This document shows, piece after piece, positions 27,458 through 36,435 of a stretch of 64,000 bases of DNA. The notes under the pieces were generated by a model, which made no database searches, was not told the DNA's origin, and worked only from the letters and a program-made list of their open reading frames with translations. A program made the translations under genes and the position numbers. Origin of the DNA: Asaia lannensis NBRC 102526 (GTDB lineage: Bacteria > Pseudomonadota > Alphaproteobacteria > Acetobacterales > Acetobacteraceae); NCBI RefSeq assembly GCF_024054035.1, contig NZ_JAMXQU010000012.1, forward strand, positions 18,787 through 82,786. The letters run 5' to 3'. The first letter of the stretch is position 1. Every line of letters begins with the position of its first letter.

Positions 27458-27648
27458 GGAGATGCCACGCCTTACAGGGTCTCGGCGGCCATCCTTTTTC
27501 GGTACCCGGCTCAGATCGTCAGCACTCAGTTTTTCTCTCCCTGAGGCCGCAAACGTGCATTCCTCTTTGCTCAAATCCGAAAAAGTGCCATCGTGACGCG
27601 ACAGACCGCGTTTTGTTCGCGAATTATTTTTCGGAGCTTCGTTTTCCA

Positions 27649-28392
27649 ATGGTCGATGCAGAGCGCCAAGACCTGATACAAGCCTTGCCCTTTGCGCGAC
27701 GTTTTGCAAGGGCTCTTGAAGGCAATCAGAAACAGGGCGATCAACTCGTTGCCCTGGCAATCAGGGATATGGCAAACAGGAAGGGCGGTCACGATATTGG
27801 TGTCCGCTATCGACTCTACAGGTCTGTCATCGCGTGTTTCCGTCCCGAAAGCGAAGCGTCGCACGCGTCTTCCTCCCTTACGCTCACACAGCGTTTCGTC
27901 CTTCTCCTGACATCGCTCGAAGAAGTGCCCCTGAGCGCTGTTGCCCTGATTCTCGACTGCAGCGAGAGCGAAATCCTCGCCGATATCGCCAAAGCGAACG
28001 AGGGTCTGCGCTCGGTAGCCGAAACGAGCGTGTTGATCATCGAAGACGAGCCGATCATCGCCATGGACATCCAGGATGTGGTGCAGCAATGCGGGCATCG
28101 TATTGCGGGGGTCGCCTATACCGAGGCCGATGCGGTCAGACTGGCGAAAGAAACACGTCCGGGTCTCATTCTCGCCGATATCAATCTGGGCGGCGGCGGA
28201 GACGGTATGCATGCGGTCGGCCGGATCATGAAAGATCATCAGGCCCCTGTCATTTTCGTGACCGCCTATCCCGAACGCCTTCTTACCGGCGAGCAGGAAG
28301 AGCCCTCTTTCATCATTACCAAGCCTTTCGAGCCTACCACCCTTGCCATCACGACCTATCAGGCCGTAACCGGCGGGTTGAAAGCCATCTGA
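27649..28392 (+). CDS. phyR: PhyR-type general stress response regulator
   Basis: The 247-residue protein has the diagnostic inverted layout: an N-terminal sigma-like (EcfG-mimic) domain (about 1-122) and a C-terminal receiver (about 126-245). The receiver shows IEDEP (131-135), phospho-acceptor Asp177 in ADINLGGGGDGM, Thr205 and Lys225 in TKPFEP. When phosphorylated, the sigma-like domain binds NepR and frees EcfG. ATG 27649 has GGAG 12 nt upstream and matches the family N-terminus; the longer frame from 27427 overlaps the divergent sigma gene. It is slightly shorter than the usual 260-270. Confidence 0.92.
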   Translation: MVDAERQDLIQALPFARRFARALEGNQKQGDQLVALAIRDMANRKGGHDIGVRYRLYRSVIACFRPESEASHASSSLTLTQRFVLLLTSLEEVPLSAVALILDCSESEILADIAKANEGLRSVAETSVLIIEDEPIIAMDIQDVVQQCGHRIAGVAYTEADAVRLAKETRPGLILADINLGGGGDGMHAVGRIMKDHQAPVIFVTAYPERLLTGEQEEPSFIITKPFEPTTLAITTYQAVTGGLKAI

Positions 28393-28442
28393 CCCCATCG
28401 GACCGGCTTGCATAGAGCGAAGCTGTGCGACACATAGGGCGC

Positions 28443-30263
28443 ATGGCTGCACCGATCCTTCATCTTCGCGACATCGTCTATACTCTCGGCGGACGCCCCT
28501 TGCTGGATGGCGCCGAAATCGGCGTTGCGCCGGGCGAGAAGCTCTGCCTTGTCGGGCGCAACGGCTCCGGCAAATCGACCCTGCTGCGCATCGCGGCGGG
28601 TGAGATCACTCCCGATTCAGGGCAGTGTTTCATCCAGCCCGGCATCAAGGTTGTTTATCTCCCACAAGAGCCCGACCTGACGGGCTTTGCCACAAGCTAC
28701 GACTACGTGGCGCAGGACCTCCCCCCCGAGGAGGATTACCTTGCGCGCAGCATGCTCGCCGAGCTCGGGCTGACAGGAGACGAGACGACACTCACGTTAT
28801 CCGGTGGTGAAGCGAGACGCTGCGCCCTCGCCCGCGCTCTGGCCGCCCGTCCGGACCTGCTCCTTCTCGATGAGCCGACGAACCATCTCGATCTGCCCAC
28901 GATCACATGGCTCGAGCGAGAGCTTGCTGCCATGCGATCTGCCATGATCGTTATCAGCCATGACCGGCGACTGCTTGAAACCCTGTCGCGTGCTGTGGTC
29001 TGGCTGGAGCAGGGCGTCACGCGCCGCCTAGATCAGGGTTTCGCGCGGTTCGAGGACTGGCGCGAAGAGGTGCTCGCCCTTGAGGAGCTGGCAGCGCACA
29101 AGCTCGATCGGGAGATTGCCCGCGAGGAAGACTGGATGCGTTACGGCGTCACGGCGCGACGCAAGCGCAACGTGCGTCGCGTGGCGGAACTTGCGGGCTT
29201 GCGTTCAAGACGCAAGGAAATTTCGAGCCAGTTCCGAGGCGCGCTCAAACTGAGCGTTTCAGAGGCGCAGAGCACCGGAAAACTGACCACGGTGGCAGAG
29301 AATGTCACCAAAAGCTTCGGCGATCGAACGATCGTCCGCGATCTGGATCTGCGCGTCCTGAAAGGCGATCGTCTCGGGATCGTGGGCGCAAACGGTATGG
29401 GCAAGACGACGCTTCTGCGCCTTCTTACGGGCGAGGATCAACCGGATAGCGGACGGATCCAGATCGGACCCTCGACCTCTCTTGTGACACTGGACCAGCG
29501 TCGCGCCAGCCTCGATCCCACGATGACGCTTGCCGATACCATGACTGGCGGAAGCGGAGACATGGTGCAGGTCGGCAACGAGAAGCGCCATGTCATCGGC
29601 TACATGAAAGATTTTCTCTTCCGCCCGGAACAGGCGCGTACGCCCGTGGGCGTGCTGTCGGGTGGGGAACGAGGCCGTCTGGCTCTTGCCTGCGCCCTCG
29701 CTCAGCCTTCCAATCTTCTCGTTCTTGACGAACCTACAAACGATCTCGATCTCGAAACGCTCGACCTCCTGCAGGAGATGCTCGACGATTATCCCGGCAC
29801 GGTCATGCTTGTAAGCCATGACCGCGATTTTCTCGATCGTGTCGCCACCTCCGTACTCGTTGCTCAGGGCGATGGGGAATGGATCGAGTATGCAGGTGGG
29901 TATAGCGACATGCTGGCACAGACCGGGGGTGCTGCACCGGCCGAACGTGGCACGCCATCACAAGATATCAAACCTGAGAGCACTAAAGATAAGAATGCTG
30001 CAAAATCAGATAGAAGCAGCAAAAAGCTGAGCTATAAAGACAAGCTTGCGCTTGAGAAGCTTCCTCAGGAAATGGAAAGGCTGGAAAAGCAGATCGTTGC
30101 CTTGCGCGAGACACTATCCGATCCGGCTCTTTACGCCAAAGACCCAGCCAAATTTGGCAAAACCACGGAAGCGCTAACGGCAGCCGAGGCGGCACTGACC
30201 GCTGCGGAGGAAGAATGGCTTCTTCTGGAAATCAAGAAAGAAGACCTCGCGACCGGCGCCTGA
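28443..30263 (+). CDS. ABC-F family ATPase (Uup-like)
   Basis: The 606-residue soluble protein has two ABC ATPase domains. The first has Walker A GRNGSGKST (about 38), signature LSGGE and LLLDEPTNHLD; the second has GANGMGKTT, LSGGERGRLALA and LVLDEPTNDLD. A basic linker lies between, and a coiled-coil C-terminal domain (about 500-606, KLSYKDKLALEKLPQEMERLEKQI) is typical of Uup. ABC-F proteins act on ribosomes or DNA rather than as transporters; Uup prevents precise excision of transposons and resolves branched DNA. ATG 28443 with AGGG nearby is preferred; a GTG at 28425 is also possible. Confidence 0.88.
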   Translation: MAAPILHLRDIVYTLGGRPLLDGAEIGVAPGEKLCLVGRNGSGKSTLLRIAAGEITPDSGQCFIQPGIKVVYLPQEPDLTGFATSYDYVAQDLPPEEDYLARSMLAELGLTGDETTLTLSGGEARRCALARALAARPDLLLLDEPTNHLDLPTITWLERELAAMRSAMIVISHDRRLLETLSRAVVWLEQGVTRRLDQGFARFEDWREEVLALEELAAHKLDREIAREEDWMRYGVTARRKRNVRRVAELAGLRSRRKEISSQFRGALKLSVSEAQSTGKLTTVAENVTKSFGDRTIVRDLDLRVLKGDRLGIVGANGMGKTTLLRLLTGEDQPDSGRIQIGPSTSLVTLDQRRASLDPTMTLADTMTGGSGDMVQVGNEKRHVIGYMKDFLFRPEQARTPVGVLSGGERGRLALACALAQPSNLLVLDEPTNDLDLETLDLLQEMLDDYPGTVMLVSHDRDFLDRVATSVLVAQGDGEWIEYAGGYSDMLAQTGGAAPAERGTPSQDIKPESTKDKNAAKSDRSSKKLSYKDKLALEKLPQEMERLEKQIVALRETLSDPALYAKDPAKFGKTTEALTAAEAALTAAEEEWLLLEIKKEDLATGA

Positions 30264-30302
30264 TCGCACCTGCCTTTTCACCGCGCTTTTCCTTTCACGC
30301 AA

Positions 30303-30338
30303 CGGATATGATGCGACACCCAGGGCGCCTCATATCCG
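30303..30338. terminator. Convergent-gene hairpin, likely terminator
   Basis: CGGATATGA (30303-30311) pairs with TCATATCCG (30330-30338), with an inner GCG/CGC. It lies between the stop of the ABC-F gene and the stop of the convergent oxidoreductase gene, so it may serve both strands. No clear T-run follows. Confidence 0.45.
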
Positions 30339-30349
30339 CCAGTCGAACG

Positions 30350-31339
30350 TCAGGAGACCGGCAGATGCTCGGCAAGCTGTATCAGCCCAGACGCCTCCAT
30401 GCGCGCGCGGGTCTCATCCATGCTTGCCTTTACCCTGATTGCGGCATCCAGCGCCCTGATGCCCGCCTCTGCATCAACAAGAATAGGCGCGCCGTCGAGA
30501 CAGGCCGCCGCGAAGGCGTCGTGCTCGGCAGCAAGACAGTCGCAATCCTTCCAGCGCAGAGCCTCTCGCTTGAATCCGCCCGTCCCGGGCAAGGGAAGGC
30601 CGCGTTTGCGACCGATCATGGTCAGCTCCTGCTGCATGAAATCGGCCGAAAGATACCCTTCTTCGGAGAACACGCGCATGCGGCGTTCCGTTTTCAGCGA
30701 GATACGGCTTGCTGAAATCGACGCGACACAGCCATTGGCAAACCGGACACGCGCATTGGAAATGTCCTCATGCTCGCTCGATACCGCAACGCCTACCGCA
30801 TCGATTGAATCGATCGGTGAATCGACCAGGGACAACACAAGATCGAGGTCGTGAATCATCAGATCGAGGATAACGGAAACGTCGGTCCCACGCGGCTTGA
30901 ATGGCGCGATGCGGGTCGCCTCGATGTAAAGCGGCTTGCCTATACGCTCCGATATCGCCCGGTGCTCGGACGAATACCGAAGCAGATGGCCGACCTGAAG
31001 CACGACACCGTTTTCCGCAGCCAAGGCCGCAAGTTTTTTCGCTTCTTCCAGTGTGGCGGCGATAGGTTTCTCGACCAGAACATGTCGCTTTGCCTGCAGA
31101 CAGGCTGCTCCAACAGGAAAATGCTGTTCAGCCGGTGCCGCGACAATGACTGCATCGACGGCCGCAATCAGTTCTTGCAGGCTCGATGCCACGCTGCATC
31201 CCGCTTCACGGGCAACAACAGCAGCACGCTCCATATCGGGGTCATACAGGGCGACCAGGGTTTCTCTCGGGCAATCCCGCGCCTTGAGAGCATGGAACCG
31301 GCCGAAATGGCCAGCACCGACGATTCCGACCTTCAGCAT
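30350..31339 (-). CDS. Gfo/Idh/MocA-family oxidoreductase
   Basis: The 329-residue protein starts MLKVGIVGAGHFGRFHALKA (Rossmann GxGxxG) and carries the family motif HVLVEKPIA (about 88-96). The C-terminal alpha/beta domain includes VSVILDLMIHDLDLVLSLV with the MIHDLD site. The family reduces or oxidises sugars and inositols with NAD(P); the substrate here is not evident. ATG 31339 is chosen because the Rossmann strand begins there; further in-frame starts upstream extend into the divergent secD promoter region and encode no domain. Confidence 0.85.
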   Translation of the reverse strand: MLKVGIVGAGHFGRFHALKARDCPRETLVALYDPDMERAAVVAREAGCSVASSLQELIAAVDAVIVAAPAEQHFPVGAACLQAKRHVLVEKPIAATLEEAKKLAALAAENGVVLQVGHLLRYSSEHRAISERIGKPLYIEATRIAPFKPRGTDVSVILDLMIHDLDLVLSLVDSPIDSIDAVGVAVSSEHEDISNARVRFANGCVASISASRISLKTERRMRVFSEEGYLSADFMQQELTMIGRKRGLPLPGTGGFKREALRWKDCDCLAAEHDAFAAACLDGAPILVDAEAGIRALDAAIRVKASMDETRARMEASGLIQLAEHLPVS

Positions 31340-31501
31340 GTGTTTTCCCGGTCTATGCGCGTCTGAATTCATGAATTTTGGTGTAGCAGGGCGTTGTGGG
31401 AGGTTGCAACGCGGAGCGCCTGCCTGCATCTTCCCGCAGCCTGACCGCCCTGCGGTAGCCTCACACCTCCGGTCGTTGCAAGAAGGACGCCGCCCCGTTC
31501 G

Positions 31502-33052
31502 ATGATGTACTATAGTCGGCCTACCATGCTTGGAGTTCTCGGGGTCTGTTTCCTCGGCCTCCTGCTCTGCCTGCCTAATTTCATGCGTGCGCCTTCGGCG
31601 AATCTGCCCTGGCATCGGATCCATCTGGGTCTAGATCTCAGTGGCGGTTCGTATCTGCTGCTTCGACTCGACCAGCAGAGCCTGGTCGACGACCGCCTGC
31701 AGGGGCTTGAGGATCAGGCCAAGCAGGTTCTGATCGAGAAAAACCTCGGCTATCGCGATTTCCGCAAGGATGCGACGGCACGCACGCTGAGCTTTCTGCC
31801 TCGCGACGCAAACGAACAGCAGGCTAGCCTCAACGCGCTGTCATCGGTCGCAGGCTCCGGTAGCGATGTGTCCGCCTCGGTCGATAACGACCGTATCGTG
31901 CTGACACTCGATCAGGCCGCACTCAGGCAGCGTGCACGCGAGGCAGTCGGTCAGTCTATCGAGATCGTGCGTCGTCGTATCGACGGTACGGGTGCAGTCG
32001 ACCCGGAAATCACCCGTCAGGGGGACGATCGCATCGTCGTCGAACTCCCGGGCATCAGCGACCCGGAGCATATCAAGCGTCTGCTCGGCACGACGGCCAA
32101 AATGACCTTCCGTCTCCTGGCCAATGACACAGCCGGCGGGGCCGTAGCACCACCGGGTGCCACGATGATGCAGGACGTCAGCACTGGTGCCATGCTGCCC
32201 GTGCTCGACCACGTTGCCGTCGACGGTGCGGCTTTGACGAATGCAGCGGCGTCGATCGATCAGCAATCCGGCGAATGGGCAGTGACCTTCTCGTTCAACC
32301 GCGCGGGTGCGCGGGCCTTTGCCCAGACGACCACAGAAAATGTCGGCCGACGTTTTGCTATTGTGCTCGATAACAAGGTGATCGAGGCACCGGTCATTCG
32401 TACCCCGATCACACAGGGCAATGGCCAGATCACGGGTAATTTCACCGCACAGACGGCAACCGATCTCGCTGTGATGCTCCGTGCCGGCGCACTCCCCGCC
32501 CCCCTGGCTGTCATCGAGCAGCGCTCGATCGGCCCGTCGCTCGGCGCCGATTCGATCAAGGCAGGAGCGATCAGCCTGGGCGTTGGCTTTGTTCTCGTGA
32601 TCCTGTTCATGCTGCTGTTCTACGGACAGTTCGGCCTCTACGCAGATATCGCTCTTCTGGCCAATCTTGTGCTGATGATCGCGATCCTCTCGCTGTTCGA
32701 GGCAACGCTTACCCTGCCCGGCATGGCCGGTATGCTTCTCACGCTCGGTATGGCAGTGGATGCGAACATCCTGATCAACGAGCGCATACGTGAAGAAGTG
32801 AAGCGCGGTCGCACGCCGCTCGCGGCCATGCAGGCCGGGTTCGAACGGGCATCGTCCACCATCATCGACAGTAATGCGACGGCGTTTCTGGCCCATGTGA
32901 TGCTTTTCGTGTTCGGTACCGGTCCTGTGCGTGGTTTTGCCCTGACGATCACCATCGGTATCGTGACCACCCTGTTCACCACCATGCTTCTGTCACGTCT
33001 GCTGATGGTTCGCTGGTATGCCCTCACCCGTCCCACAGAACTGCCGGTCTGA
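31502..33052 (+). CDS. secD: Protein translocase subunit SecD
   Basis: The 516-residue membrane protein has a first transmembrane segment at about 8-28, the P1 head motif GLDLSGGSYLLLRLD (about 42-56), a large periplasmic domain, and five C-terminal membrane helices from about 355 on (GADSIKAGAISLGVGFVLVILFMLLFYG, GMAVDANILINERIREE). SecD with SecF uses the proton motive force to pull preproteins through SecYEG. secF follows four nt downstream. No yajC precedes it. AAGGA lies about 16 nt before the ATG. Confidence 0.95.
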   Translation: MMYYSRPTMLGVLGVCFLGLLLCLPNFMRAPSANLPWHRIHLGLDLSGGSYLLLRLDQQSLVDDRLQGLEDQAKQVLIEKNLGYRDFRKDATARTLSFLPRDANEQQASLNALSSVAGSGSDVSASVDNDRIVLTLDQAALRQRAREAVGQSIEIVRRRIDGTGAVDPEITRQGDDRIVVELPGISDPEHIKRLLGTTAKMTFRLLANDTAGGAVAPPGATMMQDVSTGAMLPVLDHVAVDGAALTNAAASIDQQSGEWAVTFSFNRAGARAFAQTTTENVGRRFAIVLDNKVIEAPVIRTPITQGNGQITGNFTAQTATDLAVMLRAGALPAPLAVIEQRSIGPSLGADSIKAGAISLGVGFVLVILFMLLFYGQFGLYADIALLANLVLMIAILSLFEATLTLPGMAGMLLTLGMAVDANILINERIREEVKRGRTPLAAMQAGFERASSTIIDSNATAFLAHVMLFVFGTGPVRGFALTITIGIVTTLFTTMLLSRLLMVRWYALTRPTELPV

Positions 33053-33056
33053 AGCG

Positions 33057-34001
33057 ATGATCTTACGTCCCCTCTTCCGCTTCGTCCGTGATGACAAGCA
33101 CATTCCGTTCATGCGAGGCCGTTATGTGGGTCTTGCAACCTCGGCCATCCTTTCGGCGATCTCGGTCGTCCTGTTCTTCGTGCCAGGCCTCAAACTCGGC
33201 CTCGACTTTCGCGGCGGTATCGTCGTCGAGGCACAAACGCAGGGACCAGCCAATTTCGATCGTCTGCGACAGGTTCTTGCGGCCCATAACGTGTCGGCTG
33301 CGGGTTTGCAGCGCTTCGGTGGCGACAATGATGTCCTGATCCAGCTCGACACGCCGCCTGCAGGTCCCCATCAGGATGCGGACACGCAAAAGCTTGTCGA
33401 TACCGTGCGAAACGCGGTGGTCGAGGCTCAGCCTGGCACGCAGGTACTGCGCGCAGACGCTGTCGGTGCCTCAGTCTCGTCTGAGCTGTTTCGCAACGGC
33501 CTGCTTGCACTTGGGCTCAGCCTTGCGATGATTCTGGTCTATATCTGGATCAGGTTCGAGTGGGAGTTTGCGCTCAGTGCCGTGATCACCTTGGTGCTCG
33601 ACCTGACCAAGACCATCGGCTTCCTTGCCATTACGCGGTTTCAGTTCGATCTGGTGATGGTGGCCGCGATCCTCACGATCCTCGGTTATTCGACCAACGA
33701 CAAGGTCGTCGTCTATGACCGCGTGCGCGAAAACCTGCGCAAATACCGGACCATGCCGCTGCGCGAGTTGCTCGATCTGTCGATCAACGAGACTCTTAAC
33801 CGTACGCTGGGCACATCGATGACCGTATTCCTTGCGGCTCTGCCGCTTGCCATTTTCGGCGGTCAGAGCCTGTCCGGGTTTGCCACGGTCATGCTCTTCG
33901 GCATTGTGGTTGGCACGTCATCGTCGATTTTCATTGCTGCACCGCTGCTTCTCCTCATGGGTGAAAAGCGTCTGCGCCGCAGCAAGGTCGCGAATGGCTG
34001 A
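33057..34001 (+). CDS. secF: Protein translocase subunit SecF
   Basis: The 314-residue protein has the first membrane helix at about 20-40, the motif GLDFRGGIVVE (about 44-54), and the C-terminal five-helix block with AAILTILGYSTNDKVVVYDRVREN and NETLNRTLGTS typical of SecF. It forms the SecDF complex. ATG 33057 is used because it follows the secD stop directly and GAAG precedes it; the upstream in-frame ATG at 33018 lies within secD. A strong terminator follows at 34066-34088. Confidence 0.95.
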   Translation: MILRPLFRFVRDDKHIPFMRGRYVGLATSAILSAISVVLFFVPGLKLGLDFRGGIVVEAQTQGPANFDRLRQVLAAHNVSAAGLQRFGGDNDVLIQLDTPPAGPHQDADTQKLVDTVRNAVVEAQPGTQVLRADAVGASVSSELFRNGLLALGLSLAMILVYIWIRFEWEFALSAVITLVLDLTKTIGFLAITRFQFDLVMVAAILTILGYSTNDKVVVYDRVRENLRKYRTMPLRELLDLSINETLNRTLGTSMTVFLAALPLAIFGGQSLSGFATVMLFGIVVGTSSSIFIAAPLLLLMGEKRLRRSKVANG

Positions 34002-34065
34002 TAGACGCGCCCAGTTCCCCTCGCCACACTCGGCCTGAAACAGCCGGGGCAGAAGCGTTCAGTCA

Positions 34066-34088
34066 ACCGCCCCTCATGGGGCGGTTTT
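34066..34088. terminator. Strong intrinsic terminator after secDF
   Basis: ACCGCCCC (34066-34073) pairs with GGGGCGGT (34078-34085) across a TCAT loop, followed by TTTT. It ends secDF on the plus strand. On the minus strand an AAAACC upstream makes it partly bidirectional, and the stop codon of the convergent lipoprotein gene falls inside the loop. Confidence 0.85.
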
Positions 34089-34460
34089 CTGTTGTATGGA
34101 GGAGTCAACCTGCGGTTGGGGCACGGGCGTAGCGTAGCCGAGTATCTGCCGGATACCGTCATCGGCCAGAGCGAAATTCGCATCTGTCGGGGAATAAGCG
34201 GCCTGACGGATAAGCTGCCACGTATTGTGATCGATGGCGATCAGTCGGGCGATATCGGTCTTGGTCGCGCGATGCTGCAGAATTCTCGTGATCATGCCGT
34301 GTTCAGCCATGCCGTTGGCGATGGCGTAGCTCGTCAGGAGAACGCTCGGTGAGCGCGAGTGCATCATTCTGTCGCCTGTGTTGTCGGCACAGCCGGACAA
34401 TGCAAGACCGGTCAGAGCGATCGAGATAAAGGCGATAGCGGAAGAATGGGCGTGGCGCAT
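34074..34460 (-). CDS. Predicted small lipoprotein of unknown function
   Basis: The 128-residue protein has a lipoprotein signal (MRHAHSSAIAFISIALTGLALSGC) with lipobox LSGC, lipid-acylated Cys at about residue 24. The mature part (about 25-128) is helical, with AIANGMAEHGMITRIL, TDIARLIAIDHNTWQLI and FALADDGIRQILGYA; I do not recognise the family. ATG 34460 is taken as start; a GTG at 34490 gives ten more residues. Its TGA stop lies in the loop of the secDF terminator, so the two 3' ends are interlocked. Confidence 0.68.
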   Translation of the reverse strand: MRHAHSSAIAFISIALTGLALSGCADNTGDRMMHSRSPSVLLTSYAIANGMAEHGMITRILQHRATKTDIARLIAIDHNTWQLIRQAAYSPTDANFALADDGIRQILGYATPVPQPQVDSSIQQKTAP

Positions 34461-34614
34461 GAAACGATCATGCGCCACTCTATGCGTCACGCCAAGCGCC
34501 GACGCTTCAGCGATTTAACGGATACCACAATGCAGCGACAGGCAGCCGAAAGCGCGGCAACGAACGCCCGGGTGATTGGGCATCGAGCCGCCGGACGGAT
34601 CTGCAGACAAGATC

Positions 34615-35073
34615 CTACTTGGCGTCACGGGCCATGAGATCGCGGATTTCTGTCAGAAGAACCTCGCTCTTCGTGGGGGCTGGCGGCGCGGCTGGAGCCG
34701 CTTCCTGCTTGTGCTGGAAACGCGACACAAGCTTGATGAGCCAGAACACGGCGAATGCCACGATAAGGAACTGAATCACGGCATTGAGAAATACGCCGAC
34801 ATTGACCGTAACGGCGCCAGCTTTCTGGGCTTCGGCCAGCGTAGGAAGCACAGGCCCCTTCAGCGTGATGAAGATGTTAGAGAAATCGATCCCGCCCGTC
34901 AGAAGACCGATCCCCGGTGTAAGGATATCCTTGACGAGACTGGTTACGATCGACGTGAAGGCCGCACCGACAATGATACCGACGGCCATGTCGATAACAT
35001 TGCCACGCATGATGAATTTCTGGAATTCGGAGATCCAGCCGGGTGTGTGTAGCTTCGAGCGGAGATCGGCCAT
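34615..35073 (-). CDS. mscL: Large-conductance mechanosensitive channel MscL
   Basis: The 152-residue protein shows the MscL pattern: N-terminal amphipathic helix, TM1 with FIMRGNVIDMAVGIIVGAAFTSIVTSLVKDIL (about 20-51), periplasmic loop, TM2 VFLNAVIQFLIVAFAVFWLIKLV (about 94-116), and a charged C-terminal helix. It forms a homopentameric pore that releases solutes on hypo-osmotic shock. A ribosome-binding site GAAGGA lies about 11-16 nt before the ATG. Confidence 0.95.
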   Translation of the reverse strand: MADLRSKLHTPGWISEFQKFIMRGNVIDMAVGIIVGAAFTSIVTSLVKDILTPGIGLLTGGIDFSNIFITLKGPVLPTLAEAQKAGAVTVNVGVFLNAVIQFLIVAFAVFWLIKLVSRFQHKQEAAPAAPPAPTKSEVLLTEIRDLMARDAK

Positions 35074-35306
35074 CGTTGGTTTTTTTCCTTCAGGAACGAT
35101 GTGAGAAGAGGTGGCTCACCCCTGCGGCCTTCGGTGAAGACCGGGAGACTGCCTCACGATGTGAGACAAAAGCCGGAGCGCGACTAGACAAAACAGTCAC
35201 GAGGCAAAAGTTTCTGCGCTTTTCTCGTTTCCCAATCCGTTTCTTTCCGTTATAGCCCCCGCATCCGCTCCGGTCGGCATCGGAGCATTTCAACGAGGAT
35301 ATTCCT

Positions 35307-35540
35307 ATGAAGCCCGGCATTCACCCTGACTATCACGAAATCACGATCATCATGACCGATGGTACGGAGTTCAAGACGCATTCCTGCTACGGCAAGGCTG
35401 GCGACACGCTCCGTCTCGACGTCGATCCGAAGTCCCACCCGGCCTGGACTGGCGTGCAGCGCATGCTCGACACAGGGGGGCAGGTTGCCAAGTTCAACAA
35501 GCGCTTTGCCGGCATCGGGGCACGCTCCGCCAAGAAGTAA
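35307..35540 (+). CDS. rpmE: 50S ribosomal protein L31
   Basis: The 77-residue protein matches L31 throughout: [41 protein letters not shown] and the C-terminal [13 protein letters not shown]. The zinc-binding CxxC pair of the C+ form is absent, so this is the C- form, as usual in Acetobacteraceae. GAGGA lies nearby upstream. It is divergent from mscL. Confidence 0.95.
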   Translation: MKPGIHPDYHEITIIMTDGTEFKTHSCYGKAGDTLRLDVDPKSHPAWTGVQRMLDTGGQVAKFNKRFAGIGARSAKK

Positions 35541-35555
35541 TCCAGGCGCTCCTTC

Positions 35556-35580
35556 CCGGACAGGGCCTTGTCCTGTCCGG
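35556..35580 (+). terminator. Hairpin after rpmE
   Basis: CCGGACAGG (35556-35564) pairs perfectly with CCTGTCCGG (35572-35580) across a 7-nt loop, 15 nt after the rpmE stop. There is no T-run, so it may be a Rho-assisted or weak terminator. Confidence 0.55.
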
Positions 35581-35674
35581 AAACGATCCTACATGCACAG
35601 TGAGCGGATGCCCGAACGGGGTCCGTATCTCACTGTCATGTTGTCTGCGTCTGCCATCATGGAGGCGCTGTTCA

Positions 35675-35702
35675 GGATCTGCCTTGAAGGAGGTTCATCA
35701 TG
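35675..35702 (+). promoter_or_regulatory. Possible RNA thermometer around the hsp20 ribosome-binding site
   Basis: The strong AAGGAGG (35687-35693) of the hsp20 gene can fold with CCT (35682-35684) to its left, extended by a G-T pair and GAT (35676-35678 region)/ATC near the start codon. ROSE-type elements in small heat-shock genes of Alphaproteobacteria hide the Shine-Dalgarno in such imperfect stems. The stem here is short, so this is only a candidate. Confidence 0.3.
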
Positions 35703-36221
35703 TCTTACGATTTCGCACCGCTTCTGCGGTCTGCCATCGGGTTCGATCGTCTGGCACGGCTCGTCGACGACGCTGTGTCGAATGCACCAGCCCATGCAAG
35801 CTACCCCCCTTACAATATCGAAAAGTCGCAGGATGACGTTTATCGCGTCACGATGGCACTTGCGGGGTTCGGCCAGGACGACATCGAGGTTCTGCTGGCC
35901 GAGAATCAACTGATCATCAAGGGAAATGTCCCGCGCAGAGCCTCGGATGGAGAGCTGCTGCACCGAGGTATCGCAACACGGGCTTTCGAGCGCCGCTTTG
36001 CCCTTGCCGATCATGTCGAGGTTACAGGCGCGGACCTGCACAACGGCCTTCTCACTGTATCGATCCGTCAGGTCATGCCGGAAGCACTCAAGCCCAGACG
36101 CATACCCGTCACGCGCGGTCAGGACGCCGCCTCCAACGATAGCCGGCCTTTCTCAACGATGACGGCCATGCCGGTGCCCGCAGCCGGCACTGCGGTTGCA
36201 CCCGCTCATCACGCGGTCTGA
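35700..36221 (+). CDS. Small heat-shock protein (Hsp20/IbpA family)
   Basis: The 173-residue protein begins like IbpA (MSYDFAPLLRSAIGFDRLARLVDDA) and has the alpha-crystallin domain (about 40-130) with YPPYNIEKSQDDVYRVTMALAGFGQDDIEV, FERRFALADHVEVTGADLHNGLLTVSI. It holds unfolding proteins during heat stress. The C-terminal tail (about 131-173) is Ala/Pro-rich; KPRRIPV (about 131-137) carries the IxV/I anchor variant. The ATG follows AAGGAGG by 6 nt. A heat-regulated leader is possible. Confidence 0.92.
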   Translation: MSYDFAPLLRSAIGFDRLARLVDDAVSNAPAHASYPPYNIEKSQDDVYRVTMALAGFGQDDIEVLLAENQLIIKGNVPRRASDGELLHRGIATRAFERRFALADHVEVTGADLHNGLLTVSIRQVMPEALKPRRIPVTRGQDAASNDSRPFSTMTAMPVPAAGTAVAPAHHAV

Positions 36222-36435
36222 TGAGGGATGCCTCGTTGTGCCACAGGCATGACGAGGCATGGTTTTTTGTGGAATTCTTACGGAAGGACTTGACCCTCAA
36301 GCCATGGCCGGACCATATCAGCGCAGACTTTGCAATGCATCCAGCAGGTGCCGCGCAGACGACCCCGGCCCGCCGGGGAAGGACATTTCAATCGGTGCCT
36401 GCTGGAGCGGCGCTCCTCATGCAGGATAGACCGAG

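Noticed and set aside
27571..28452. 293-codon minus-strand open frame
   Set aside because: Antisense to phyR, which has a complete receiver and sigma-like domain.
31841..32896. 351-codon minus-strand open frame
   Set aside because: Antisense to secD; Cys/His/Arg-rich noise typical of opposite-frame reading in GC-rich DNA.
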